Below are positions 1 to 9,099 of a stretch of 49,522 nt of DNA, piece after piece. This stretch comes from Blastococcus sp. CT_GayMR16 (lineage in GTDB: Bacteria > Actinomycetota > Actinomycetes > Mycobacteriales > Geodermatophilaceae). The notes beneath the pieces were generated by a model that had not been told where the DNA came from, did not search any database, and saw only the letters and a program-made list of their open reading frames with translations. Position 1 is the stretch's first letter. The number at the start of each line of letters is the position of its first letter. A program made the translations under genes and the position numbers. The stretch covers positions 1 through 49,522 of the forward strand of contig NZ_SPQK01000025.1 of NCBI RefSeq assembly GCF_004570875.1, read 5' to 3'.

Positions 1-108
1 CGGCGGCCGTTGCGGGCCGCGGATCGACGATGGTCCCCGGCGGAAGGCGGCGGGGGAGCAGCGGTCGCACAGAGTCACCGTGTGCCCGAAAGGGTGCCGA
101 ACTAGCGA
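1..108. other. Left edge, no gene seen
   Basis: GC-rich sequence before the tRNA fragment. I see no reading frame with a plausible start and no recognisable motif. The position where the 5' half of a tRNA should lie (about 75-108) has no D-arm and no acceptor strand matching the 3' half that follows. Confidence 0.5.
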
Positions 109-153
109 ACTTGTAATCCGCGGGTTGAGGGTTCGATCCCCTCGGGGCCCACC
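109..153 (+). tRNA. tRNA-Thr(TGT) 3' fragment, probable attachment-site remnant
   Basis: The sequence reads like the 3' half of a tRNA. It has an anticodon loop CTTGTAA with anticodon TGT at 112-114, the 3' anticodon strand TCCGC, a T-arm with stems GAGGG (127-131) and CCCTC (139-143) around the TTCGATC loop, and a 3' acceptor strand GGGGCCC followed by ACC. The partner strand GGGCCCC and a D-arm are absent upstream, so it cannot fold as a full tRNA. Integrases of actinobacterial integrative elements commonly recombine at tRNA 3' ends and leave such a partial copy at one element boundary. No integrase gene is visible in the window. Confidence 0.75.
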
Positions 154-315
154 GTGCTGAGGTGCGACCTCGGCGGATCCGTGACGCTTTGCCGCTGCTT
201 CTCGGCTGCGGTCAGGTGGACGCTCGACCACCCATGACCGCCGATGAGTTCGGTGTCGTCAGCAGGTCTACATGGGCGCACGGCCTGTGCCGCACCGAAA
301 GGACGTCGAATCCGC

Positions 316-945
316 ATGACGCCGCCCAGAAGCCACGCGATCCGGCTGGACATGACCATGTCCCTCGACGGGTTCGTCGTCGGGCCCCAGGACAGCGTGG
401 ACGCGCCGATGGGCATCGGCGGGTTCCGGCTGTTCAACTGGCTGGACCACCGCCTCGACCCGGGACCGAACGGTCAGGTGTTCGCCGAGATGAACGCGAC
501 CCGTGCCGTGATCTCCGGCCGCCGCACCTACGAGCACGCCGACCGCTGGCACGGTGACCACCACAACGGCGTCCCGGTCTTCGTGCTCACCCACCAGGTT
601 CCGGAGGAGCCTCCGCCAGGCAGCGTCCGATACGTGACCGACGTCCACGCCTGCGCCGCGCAGGCCCGCGCCGCCGCAGGCTACGCAGACGTGGTGGTGC
701 TGGGCGCCGGCGCTGCCCAAGCGCTGCTGCGGGCCGGTGAACTCGACGAGATGGAACTGCACGTCGTCCCCGTCCTCCTCGGCCAAGGACGACGGCTGTT
801 CGACCACCTGCCGGCCGATCCGACCGAGCTCGAGCTGATCCGCGAGTCGAACGCTTCGGACGCCGGCCCCGCCCACCGGGTTCTGCACCTCCGCTACCGC
901 ATACAGCGGCCTCCATCGACCCCGGCCACGGGAGCGAACCGATGA
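316..945 (+). CDS. Dihydrofolate reductase / RibD C-terminal domain family protein
   Basis: About 209 residues of the RibD_C/DHFR-like fold: an N-terminal strand with MSLDGFV, then SGRRTYE, and a glycine-rich VVVLGAGAAQALL segment followed by the LHVVPVLLGQGRRLF stretch typical of these small NADPH-dependent reductase-like proteins. The substrate is unknown, and most actinobacterial members have no assigned reaction. The ATG at 316 is chosen over the in-frame ATG at 244 because AAAGGA lies about 12 nt upstream of it and the family starts near this point. The stop overlaps the next start by 4 bp (ATGA), so the two genes are probably co-translated. Confidence 0.85.
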   Translation: MTPPRSHAIRLDMTMSLDGFVVGPQDSVDAPMGIGGFRLFNWLDHRLDPGPNGQVFAEMNATRAVISGRRTYEHADRWHGDHHNGVPVFVLTHQVPEEPPPGSVRYVTDVHACAAQARAAAGYADVVVLGAGAAQALLRAGELDEMELHVVPVLLGQGRRLFDHLPADPTELELIRESNASDAGPAHRVLHLRYRIQRPPSTPATGANR

Positions 946-1355
946 GGACGTTGCACGTCGGCCTCCGGGTCGCTGACCCCGATCGAGCTGTCGCCTTCTA
1001 CACGGCCGTCGGCTACCACGTGGTCGGGCGGGTGCCGGACACCCCGTTCGGGCAGCTGACCATGCTCACACTGCCCGACGACGACGGCGTCAGTGTCGAG
1101 CTCGTCTTCGACCCCACCGAAGCCGGCAGACCTCGGGGCACCGGCCTCAGTCACCTCGTCATCCAGGTGGAGTCGATGGATGCGACCGTCACCGACCTCA
1201 GAGCGAAGGGCATCGACGTTGCGGAGCCCGAGTCGCCCGATGGTTCAGCGGACTTCCTGACCAGCTGGCTCACGGACCCCGACGGCAATCGGATCGAGCT
1301 GGTCCAGTGGCGCACCGGCCATGCCGACGGCCTCACCGCGGCCGACTGGTCGTGA
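942..1355 (+). CDS. VOC (glyoxalase/bleomycin-resistance) family protein
   Basis: A 137-residue single VOC domain of two beta-alpha-beta modules: LHVGLRVADPDRAVAFYTAVGY at the start and DPDGNRIELVQW near the end, where His6 and the late Glu are candidate metal ligands. The resemblance is to lactoylglutathione lyase-like proteins, but the reaction cannot be assigned from sequence. It overlaps the upstream reductase gene by 4 bp. Its 3' end abuts a truncated SnoaL-like gene on the other strand, suggesting a rearrangement just downstream. Confidence 0.85.
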   Translation: MRTLHVGLRVADPDRAVAFYTAVGYHVVGRVPDTPFGQLTMLTLPDDDGVSVELVFDPTEAGRPRGTGLSHLVIQVESMDATVTDLRAKGIDVAEPESPDGSADFLTSWLTDPDGNRIELVQWRTGHADGLTAADWS

Positions 1356-1382
1356 CAGCGATGGAGTTGGTCGGACCCGACG

Positions 1383-1670
1383 GGGCAGGTCGGCGAGCAG
1401 CGGCATCGTCGACTCCCGATGGGTGCCGTGCAGGGTGAGGTGCTGCGCCACGATGTCGCCGTCCCCGATGAGATGGTGCTGTTCGAGGGTGACCGGCCCG
1501 AGATCGTGGTCGACGGTGCGCAGGATCCAGGCCAGCCCGCGGCGGCCCTGAGGACCGGCCGCGTGGTTGACCATGTCCACGTCGACGAGCTCGTCGAGAA
1601 AGGTGGTGTCGCCGGCCTGCTGGCGTCGCAGCATCTCCTCGACGATCTCCCGCGCACCGTGTCCATGCAT
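1383..1670 (-). pseudogene. Truncated SnoaL-like / ester cyclase gene
   Basis: Reading leftward from the ATG at 1670, about 96 residues match the first two thirds of a SnoaL-like (NTF2-fold) ester cyclase: AREIVEEMLRRQQ, LVDVDMVNHA, HHLIGDGDIVAQHLTLHGTH, then MPLLADLP. The family then normally has an aromatic-rich segment ending in a DG-[KR]-[IV] motif. Here the frame changes to proline/arginine-rich sequence and runs on under the VOC gene. The C-terminal catalytic strands are therefore missing. I read this as a gene truncated at its 3' end by rearrangement. An expressed short domain cannot be excluded. Confidence 0.6.
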
Positions 1671-1883
1671 GCCGGCAAGCGTCCCATCGCGAATGCGGGG
1701 TGTGGAGGCGACGACTCCCGGTCCCGAGAGGACGAGCCTTCAAGCACCGCGAACGTGACATCCGATGACTCCGGTCCGGCGTCGCAGTCAATCCTGTGTG
1801 CGCGACGCAACAGACCGAGTCGTGGGTACGGGACGGGGTGCGGGCAGCCGGTCGGCCCGTGCCCTGACGGATGGGTGCTGAGC

Positions 1884-2417
1884 ATGGCTGTGATCGAGGA
1901 CGTTCGGTCGCTGGGCGCGGAGTTGGAGCGCTCGTACCAGGTGTACGTACGCGGCAGATTGAAGTTCCGCGTCAAGCAGATCGTCTACGTGGCGTTCTCC
2001 CTGGACGAGAGCGTGATGGGCTTCGCGTTCCCGAAGGAGGAGCGGGAGGCGCTCGTCCTGAGCGAGCCGCGCAAGTTCCAGATGCCGGGGGCGTCGGATC
2101 TGCGGTTCAACTGGGTCCACGCCGACCTTGCTGCACTCGACGCCGTCGAGGCCCGCGAGCTCGTCGTCGACGCCTGGCGCATGGTCGTCCCCAAGAAGCT
2201 CTCCGCCGCCTACGACCTGATCCATCCCGTAGGCCCGGGCGAGGCACTAGGAGTCTGCAAGCCACGCCATGAGGCGGCCCCGCGACCAGCAGCGGCCGAT
2301 GGCCTGGGCGCGCAGAGCCGACCCATCGAACACCGCCAGGCCGATGATGCTGTGGCCCGAAGCGCGGCGATCGCCGAGGGTCGGTATCGCCGGGGCGACT
2401 CCGACCCCCTCCGCTGA
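1884..2417 (+). CDS. MmcQ/YjbR family protein with aberrant C-terminal tail
   Basis: The first ~114 residues are a typical MmcQ/YjbR (double-wing, CyaY-like fold) protein: LKFRVKQIVYVAFSLDE, MGFAFPKEEREALV, PGASDLRFNWVHADLAALD and ARELVVDAWRMVVPKKL. The family usually ends right after this motif. Here the frame continues for about 63 residues from ~2228. The tail has no family similarity, its third-codon positions lose the strong G/C bias, and it overlaps the 3' end of the opposite-strand DUF2332 gene by 171 bp. The native stop has probably been lost by a small indel. The start could also be the GTG at 1875. Confidence 0.7.
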   Translation: MAVIEDVRSLGAELERSYQVYVRGRLKFRVKQIVYVAFSLDESVMGFAFPKEEREALVLSEPRKFQMPGASDLRFNWVHADLAALDAVEARELVVDAWRMVVPKKLSAAYDLIHPVGPGEALGVCKPRHEAAPRPAAADGLGAQSRPIEHRQADDAVARSAAIAEGRYRRGDSDPLR

Positions 2418-3344
2418 CACCCACGCCACCGCCCGGCCGGACGCCGCTTCGTCGAGGCGGTGCAGGAAGCGCAGGCGGCTCTCGAGCGGGAAGGACGACA
2501 GCGCCCACGTCGTGATGACCACGGGCAGGGCGCCCGACGGCACACCGGCGATGGCGTCGGGCAACACCTCGAGCGGGTTACCGTGCAGAAGCAGCGGAGG
2601 GGCCGTCGCCACCAACGCCAGCTCCGCCTCGAGACTCGCCGCCCGCTCCGGCTGATCCGGCGACAGGCAGGCGCGCAACCATCGGGCGTTCTCCGCGTCG
2701 GTCACGTCCACCGGATCGACGTCGACGCTGACCCGGGCGACGACCTCGGGCATCGCCCGCGTCGGGAGGGACCGGTCTCCCACGATCGAGGACGACAACT
2801 GCACGGGACACGACGGGTCGCCCAGCGATTGCCCGTTGCTGTAGGTGATGCCGACGCGATCGACATGGAGATTGAGGCCGGCCGACGGGCCCACGTCGAT
2901 CAGTCCGACGCCATCCGCGCCCACCCGGCGCGTGGCCTCCGCGAGGGCCGGATAGAGCACGGCGCAGCGTCCGGTCTCGAAGGTCTGCGTCCGCCGGCGC
3001 ACGGCGATGGCCACGACCGCGTCGGTCATACGCAGCAGCGTGTCGATCGCCGCGCCGGCGGCAGCGTCGCCGTCGGCAGCCGCATAGGCCGCGGCGAGGG
3101 CGGGGGCGCGTCCGGCCAGGGCGAGGTCGTGCAGCGCGGCGAGGATCAAGGTGGGGTGCCGCTTCCGCGCCGGTACCGCCTCGATCGCGCGTAGCGCCTC
3201 GTCGGACCGACTCAGCGCGATGGCGACGCGCTCGTACAGCGACGACGTGCCGGCGGCCTCGACCTCACCGAAGTGCCGGTACACCTGAGCGAGGGTGCGG
3301 GGCCCGACCGGAGGCACGGCGCCTCCTGCGCTCGGCCCTGGCAT
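2247..3344 (-). CDS. DUF2332 family protein
   Basis: A 365-residue protein with the features of DUF2332: an N-terminal helical part (TLAQVYRHFGEVEA, SSLYERVAIALS), then a methyltransferase-like central section with VGLIDVGPSAGLNLHVDR, then PPLLLHGNPLEVLP and an end in GRLMAWLADS. The family function is unknown. The GLIDVGPSAG loop looks like a nucleotide or SAM pocket, which is an inference from shape only. The start at 3344 fits the start of similarity. It is divergent from the AraC-type gene across a 57-bp gap that must hold both promoters. Confidence 0.8.
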   Translation of the reverse strand: MPGPSAGGAVPPVGPRTLAQVYRHFGEVEAAGTSSLYERVAIALSRSDEALRAIEAVPARKRHPTLILAALHDLALAGRAPALAAAYAAADGDAAAGAAIDTLLRMTDAVVAIAVRRRTQTFETGRCAVLYPALAEATRRVGADGVGLIDVGPSAGLNLHVDRVGITYSNGQSLGDPSCPVQLSSSIVGDRSLPTRAMPEVVARVSVDVDPVDVTDAENARWLRACLSPDQPERAASLEAELALVATAPPLLLHGNPLEVLPDAIAGVPSGALPVVITTWALSSFPLESRLRFLHRLDEAASGRAVAWVSAEGVGVAPAIPTLGDRRASGHSIIGLAVFDGSALRAQAIGRCWSRGRLMAWLADS

Positions 3345-3401
3345 CCCGCCGATGCTATTCGGAGGTTCGATCGCCCCCGTGCGCGTGGCACCATCTCGCA
3401 C

Positions 3402-3836
3402 GTGACCGGCAGTACTCCTGCGGAACAGCACCTGCGCGACCTCGCGCGACTGCGTCGTGTCCGCGACCGGATCGACCGGGAGTACGCGCAGCCGCTCAAC
3501 GTCGAGGCACTCGCCCGCGGGGCGCACATGTCGGCCGGTCACCTCAGCCGCGAGTTCAAGCTCGCCTTCGGCGAATCGCCGTACGGCTACCTGATGACGC
3601 GGCGGATCGAGCGCGCGATGGCCCTGCTGCGTCGCGGCGACCTCAGCGTCACCGACGTCTGTTTCACCGTCGGCTGCTCGTCGCTCGGCACCTTCAGCAC
3701 CCGCTTCACCGAACTGGTCGGGATGCCGCCCAGCGTCTACCGGCGTGAGGCTGCGGGCGCGGCGGCGGGCATGCCCCCGTGCGTGGCGAAACAGGTGACG
3801 AGACCGATCAGGAATCAAGAAGCACGGGTCCCGTAG
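3402..3836 (+). CDS. Small AraC-family transcriptional regulator
   Basis: 144 residues with an AraC/XylS DNA-binding domain of two helix-turn-helices: PLNVEALARGAHMSAGHLSR, then the linker FGESPYGYLMTRRIERAMALL, then LSVTDVCFTVGCSSLGTFSTRF and the GMPPSVYR signature. There is no N-terminal sensing domain, so effector binding is not expected. It starts at GTG 3402 because no better start fits the domain. It lies 20 bp upstream of a VOC gene; short AraC proteins paired with a VOC protein recur in actinobacteria, which suggests it controls the VOC genes. Confidence 0.85.
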   Translation: MTGSTPAEQHLRDLARLRRVRDRIDREYAQPLNVEALARGAHMSAGHLSREFKLAFGESPYGYLMTRRIERAMALLRRGDLSVTDVCFTVGCSSLGTFSTRFTELVGMPPSVYRREAAGAAAGMPPCVAKQVTRPIRNQEARVP

Positions 3837-3856
3837 GCGCCCCTAGCGTGGCGGCC

Positions 3857-4267
3857 ATGGACATCACCATTCACACGAGCGTCCTCCCGCACGACGACCC
3901 GGACGCCTCCCTGGCCTTCTACCGGGACACCCTCGGGTTCGAGGTCCGCAACGACGTCGGGAACGGCAAGATGCGCTGGATCACGGTGGGCCCCGCCGAC
4001 CAGCCCGACACCTGCATCCTCCTCGCGCCTCCGGCCGTCGACCCCGGCATCACCGACGACGAGCGCCGCACCATCGCCGAGATGATGGCCAAGGGCACCT
4101 ACGGCTGGATCCTGCTGGCCACCTCCGACCTCGACGGCACCTTCGAGAAGGTCCAGGCCGGCGACGTCGAGGTCGTCCAGGAACCGACCCAGCAGCCGTA
4201 CGGCGTCCGCGACTGCGCCTTCCGCGACCCCGCGGGCAACATGGTCCGCATCCAGGAGCTGAGCTGA
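3857..4267 (+). CDS. VOC family protein
   Basis: 136 residues, one VOC domain: HTSVLPHDDPDASLAFYRDTLGFEV in the first half, then GTYGWILLATSDLDGTFEKV and the terminal CAFRDPAGNMVRIQEL. It belongs to the AraC-partner type of VOC proteins, for which no reaction is established. It follows the regulator by 20 bp and is followed after 1 bp by another VOC gene, so the three probably form one transcript. Confidence 0.85.
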   Translation: MDITIHTSVLPHDDPDASLAFYRDTLGFEVRNDVGNGKMRWITVGPADQPDTCILLAPPAVDPGITDDERRTIAEMMAKGTYGWILLATSDLDGTFEKVQAGDVEVVQEPTQQPYGVRDCAFRDPAGNMVRIQELS

Positions 4268-4268
4268 G

Positions 4269-4967
4269 ATGACCTCCATCAGCTCGGTCACCCTCGAGGT
4301 TCCCGACCCGTCGGCCGCCGAGGCCTTCTACGCCGCTGCTTTCGGTCTGGGCACCGGGCTGGGAGTACGCGCGTCGGACGCGCCGACGACCGGCTTCCGG
4401 GGCTTCACGCTGTCGCTCGTGGTGCCGCAGCCGAGCACCGTCGACAGCCTCATCGGCACCGCCCTCGGCGGCGGGGCGACGGCGCTGAAGCCGGCCACCA
4501 GGAGCTTCTGGGGCTACGGCGGCGTCGTGCAGGCCCCGGATGGCGCCATCTGGAAGGTCGCGACCTCGTCGAAGAAGGAGACCCGGCCGCCCAGCCGGGA
4601 GATCGACGAGCTCGTGCTCCTGCTGGGGGTCGCGGACGTCAAGGCGAGCAAGCGGTTCTACGTCGAACGCGGCCTGGCCGTGGGGAAGAGCTTCGGCGGC
4701 AAGTACGTCGAGTTCGACCTCCCGGCATCGCCCGTCAAGCTCGCGCTCTACCCGCGCCGCGCCGCCGCCAAGGACGCGGGAGTCTCCCCGGACGGCACGG
4801 GGTCGCACCGGGTCGTGATCGGCAGCGATGCTGGTTCCTTCATCGATCCGGACGGGTTCGCCTGGGAGGCCACCGCCAGGGAGGCCACCGCCTGGGAGGC
4901 CACCGCCCGGGAGGCCCCGTCCTCCGAGGCGGGCAGCGGGACGACCTCGACCGCGTCCCCGCGCTGA
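4269..4967 (+). CDS. Two-domain VOC family protein with repeat tail
   Basis: 232 residues. The first VOC module (SSVTLEVPDPSAAEAFY ... GGVVQAPDGAIWKV) and the second (ELVLLLGVADVKASKRFYVE ... FIDPDGFAWEATA) resemble glyoxalase-like proteins of unknown substrate. The native protein would be expected to end around FAWEATA. Instead this copy has a 15-bp tandem duplication that repeats the last residues as a WEATA/REATA array and then a Ser/Thr/Gly-rich tail. It starts 1 bp after the preceding stop. Confidence 0.8.
   Translation: MTSISSVTLEVPDPSAAEAFYAAAFGLGTGLGVRASDAPTTGFRGFTLSLVVPQPSTVDSLIGTALGGGATALKPATRSFWGYGGVVQAPDGAIWKVATSSKKETRPPSREIDELVLLLGVADVKASKRFYVERGLAVGKSFGGKYVEFDLPASPVKLALYPRRAAAKDAGVSPDGTGSHRVVIGSDAGSFIDPDGFAWEATAREATAWEATAREAPSSEAGSGTTSTASPR
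4863..4916 (+). repeat. 15-bp tandem repeat, 3.6 copies
   Basis: Three full 15-bp units (4863-4877, 4878-4892, 4893-4907) differ only at the first base or two; a partial fourth unit follows (4908-4916). The unit GGGAGGCCACCGCC encodes alternating (W/R)EATA pentapeptides at the C-terminus of the VOC protein. The array keeps the reading frame, so copy-number change would only alter tail length. Confidence 0.9.
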
Positions 4968-4972
4968 TCCAG

Positions 4973-5413
4973 GTGCGATCCCGCGCGGAGCGTCGCCGCG
5001 ACACCGAGCACCGGCTCACCCACGACGTCGACCTCTGGGTGGCCAGCTCCTCGGCGGACGGCGCTCCGTACCTGGTGCCGTTGTCGTTCGACTGGGACGG
5101 CGAGGCGCTGCTGCTGGCCACCCCGGCGGACAGCCCGACGGGCCGGAACCTCGCCGCCACCCGCGCCGTCCGGCTGGCGCTGGGCCACACCCGCGACGTG
5201 TCGATGATCGAGGGCGAGGTCGACGTCCTCGAGATCGACGCGCTGCCGGAGGAGTGGGGTGACCGGTTCGCCGCGCGCGCCGGGTTCGACCCGCGCGCAT
5301 CGGTCGGTCCGTACCGCTGGTTCCGCATCACCCCGCGCCGCATCCAGGCGTGGCGCGAGGTGGACGAGCTGCCCGACCGGGAACTGATGCGCGACGGCTG
5401 TTGGTTGTCCTGA
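4973..5413 (+). CDS. Pyridoxamine 5'-phosphate oxidase-like FMN-binding protein
   Basis: 146 residues with a PPOX/split-barrel pattern: VDLWVASSSADGAPYLVPLSFDWDGEALLLATP, then the VRLALGHTRDVSMIEGEVDVLE strand pair, ending PYRWFRITPRRIQAW. Such proteins bind FMN or F420 as homodimers and often act as small reductases; the cofactor is not decidable here. GTG 4973 starts 5 bp after the VOC stop, so it may belong to the same transcript. Confidence 0.8.
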   Translation: MRSRAERRRDTEHRLTHDVDLWVASSSADGAPYLVPLSFDWDGEALLLATPADSPTGRNLAATRAVRLALGHTRDVSMIEGEVDVLEIDALPEEWGDRFAARAGFDPRASVGPYRWFRITPRRIQAWREVDELPDRELMRDGCWLS

Positions 5414-5424
5414 CGGGATGCAGC

Positions 5425-5439
5425 GCCGAGAAACTCGGC
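5425..5439 (+). terminator. Short hairpin after PPOX gene
   Basis: Perfect 6-bp stem GCCGAG / CTCGGC around an AAA loop, 11 bp after the stop of the PPOX gene, followed by GC-rich sequence without a T tract. It could end the transcript or simply be leader structure of the next gene. Confidence 0.3.
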
Positions 5440-5462
5440 CGGGCCGCAGCGGCCTGGATCGA

Positions 5463-5468
5463 TACGAT
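5463..5468 (+). promoter_or_regulatory. Possible -10 element of the UvrA-like gene
   Basis: TACGAT fits the actinobacterial TANNNT -10 pattern, about 40 nt before the ATG at 5509. No clear -35 hexamer is seen at 17-18 nt spacing, so this is a weak call. Confidence 0.25.
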
Positions 5469-5508
5469 CTTGCGCCGAGCGGCGTGGCCGCCGTCCAGAG
5501 GGAGACAC

Positions 5509-7935
<2,427 letters not shown>

Positions 7936-7956
7936 CCGGGTCCTCACAGGACCGGG
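7936..7956 (+). terminator. Hairpin after the UvrA-like gene
   Basis: Inverted repeat 7936-7944 / 7948-7956 with a 3-nt loop; eight of nine pairs form. It begins immediately after the TGA and precedes the twin palindromes of the next operon. There is no T tract, as is common in high-GC actinobacteria. Confidence 0.45.
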
Positions 7957-7969
7957 GAGCACCTCCTGA

Positions 7970-8022
7970 GTGCAACTCCAGGGTTGCGCGTCCTAAGGCT
8001 CTGTGCAACTCTGGGGTTGCAC
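7970..8022 (+). promoter_or_regulatory. Two palindromic operators upstream of the SRPBCC/arsR pair
   Basis: Site 1 (7970-7989) is GTGCAAC-N6-GTTGCGC, one base from perfect. Site 2 (8003-8022) is a perfect GTGCAAC-N6-GTTGCAC palindrome. Their centres are 33 bp apart, close to three helical turns, so two dimers would sit on the same face of the DNA. They lie 33-85 bp before the SRPBCC start codon. The winged-helix ArsR protein encoded two genes downstream is the natural candidate ligand. Confidence 0.7.
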
Positions 8023-8054
8023 GAATTGCCGAAACCCCAGACGGAGGAGCACTG

Positions 8055-8489
8055 ATGAGCGAGGACCGGATCGAACGCGAGACCCTGATCGCAGCACCGC
8101 TGGAGCGGGTCTGGACGCTGGTGGCCCAACCCGGCTTCTGGGTGGCCGACGAGGCGACCCTCGCCGGCACGGTGGCGAGGGAGGGGGAGTCGATGGTGGC
8201 CAAGAACGCGCAGTACGGCGAATTCCCGGTGCGCGTGGAGAAGGTCGACGCGCCGACGTACCTGGCCTACCGCTGGGCCAGCGCGTTCCCCGGTGCCGAG
8301 CTCAGTGCGGACAACAGCACGCTCGTGGAGTTCACCCTCACCGCCGAGGGGGACACGACGCGGCTGCGCGTCGTGGAGAGCGGGTTCGCCGCACTCGCCG
8401 GGTCCGAGGAGCTGCGCAGCAAGGCGGTGGAGGACAACACCGGCGGCTGGCCACAGGTGCTCGACGCGCTCAAGACGCGCGCCGAATAG
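8055..8489 (+). CDS. SRPBCC (AHSA1-like) family protein
   Basis: 144 residues of the START/SRPBCC fold: IERETLIAAPLERVWTLVAQPGFW at the N-terminus, a central TYLAYRWASAFPG strand and a C-terminal helix ending in GGWPQVLDALKTRAE, as in AHSA1-type proteins that carry a hydrophobic pocket. The ligand is unknown. GGAGGAG sits ideally before the ATG. It is followed after 3 bp by an ArsR gene; this SRPBCC-ArsR arrangement is widespread in actinobacteria, where the regulator represses its own operon. Confidence 0.85.
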   Translation: MSEDRIERETLIAAPLERVWTLVAQPGFWVADEATLAGTVAREGESMVAKNAQYGEFPVRVEKVDAPTYLAYRWASAFPGAELSADNSTLVEFTLTAEGDTTRLRVVESGFAALAGSEELRSKAVEDNTGGWPQVLDALKTRAE

Positions 8490-8492
8490 TCA

Positions 8493-8849
8493 GTGACGAA
8501 GGAACGGCGCACCGCCGGGGAGGCGGTCGACGGCGTCCTCGTCGCGCTGGCCGACCCGACACGGCGTCAGCTGCTCGACCTGCTCGCCGCACAGGGCGAG
8601 GCCACCGCCACGACGCTCGCCGAGCAGGTGCCCGTCTCGCGGCAGGCGGTGGTCAAGCACCTCGCCGTCCTGGATGCCGCCGGGTTGGTCGCGGGCAGCC
8701 GGGTCGGCCGCGAGGTGCGGTACGCGGTGCGGCCCGCGGCGCTGGACGGGACGGCGCGGTGGATGGCCGCGCTCGCGGCGGACTGGGACCGACGACTGGC
8801 GACGATCAAGCGGATCGCCGAGGCGGACACGCCGGGCTCCGGCGGATGA
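8493..8849 (+). CDS. ArsR-family (winged-helix) regulator
   Basis: 118 residues: VALADPTRRQLLDLLAA, then the recognition region VPVSRQAVVKHLAVLDAAGLV and the wing VGREVRYAVRP, typical of ArsR/SmtB proteins. No metal-binding cysteine pair is seen (no ELCVC motif), so it is a non-metal ArsR type, as expected for SRPBCC partners. The C-terminal WMAALAADWDRRL helix is also standard in this group. The start GTG at 8493 lies 3 bp after the SRPBCC stop and is likely translationally coupled. Probable autorepressor at the palindromes 7970-8022. Confidence 0.85.
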   Translation: MTKERRTAGEAVDGVLVALADPTRRQLLDLLAAQGEATATTLAEQVPVSRQAVVKHLAVLDAAGLVAGSRVGREVRYAVRPAALDGTARWMAALAADWDRRLATIKRIAEADTPGSGG

Positions 8850-9036
8850 CCAGTGTCATGAGTGCCGGTCGCGGCGATTTCCACGCTCGGAGGGGGTCGA
8901 GCTGTCGACAAGTAGGTGCGTCCTGAGGCAGGTCACGGGGCCGGTGAGCGTGACTTGGCAACGATTCGGGAACGCGGTGTCTCAGCCCGTCGCGGGGGGC
9001 CGGTCGCGGGCGTCGTCCCGCCTATCTTTCAGTCAT

Positions 9037-9078
9037 CCGCCACGGCTGGCGGTGGCTGTCGCCCTTCCCCGGCGACAG
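9037..9078 (+). promoter_or_regulatory. Two tandem perfect stem-loops before the gene at 9100
   Basis: Hairpin 1 pairs CCGCCA (9037-9042) with TGGCGG (9047-9052) over a 4-nt loop. Hairpin 2 pairs CTGTCGCC (9056-9063) with GGCGACAG (9071-9078) over a 7-nt loop, all 8 bp perfect. They are 3 nt apart and end 21 nt before the GTG start. They may be a terminator for the arsR transcript, or a 5' leader structure. The rest of the 250-bp gap 8850-9099 shows nothing else clear. Confidence 0.5.
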
Positions 9079-9099
9079 TGGATTCATGGAGTGGGATCG

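Noticed and set aside
102-437. Minus-strand open frame ending in GIEPSTRGLQVR
   Set aside because: That peptide is the antisense of a tRNA 3' end, a common false gene.
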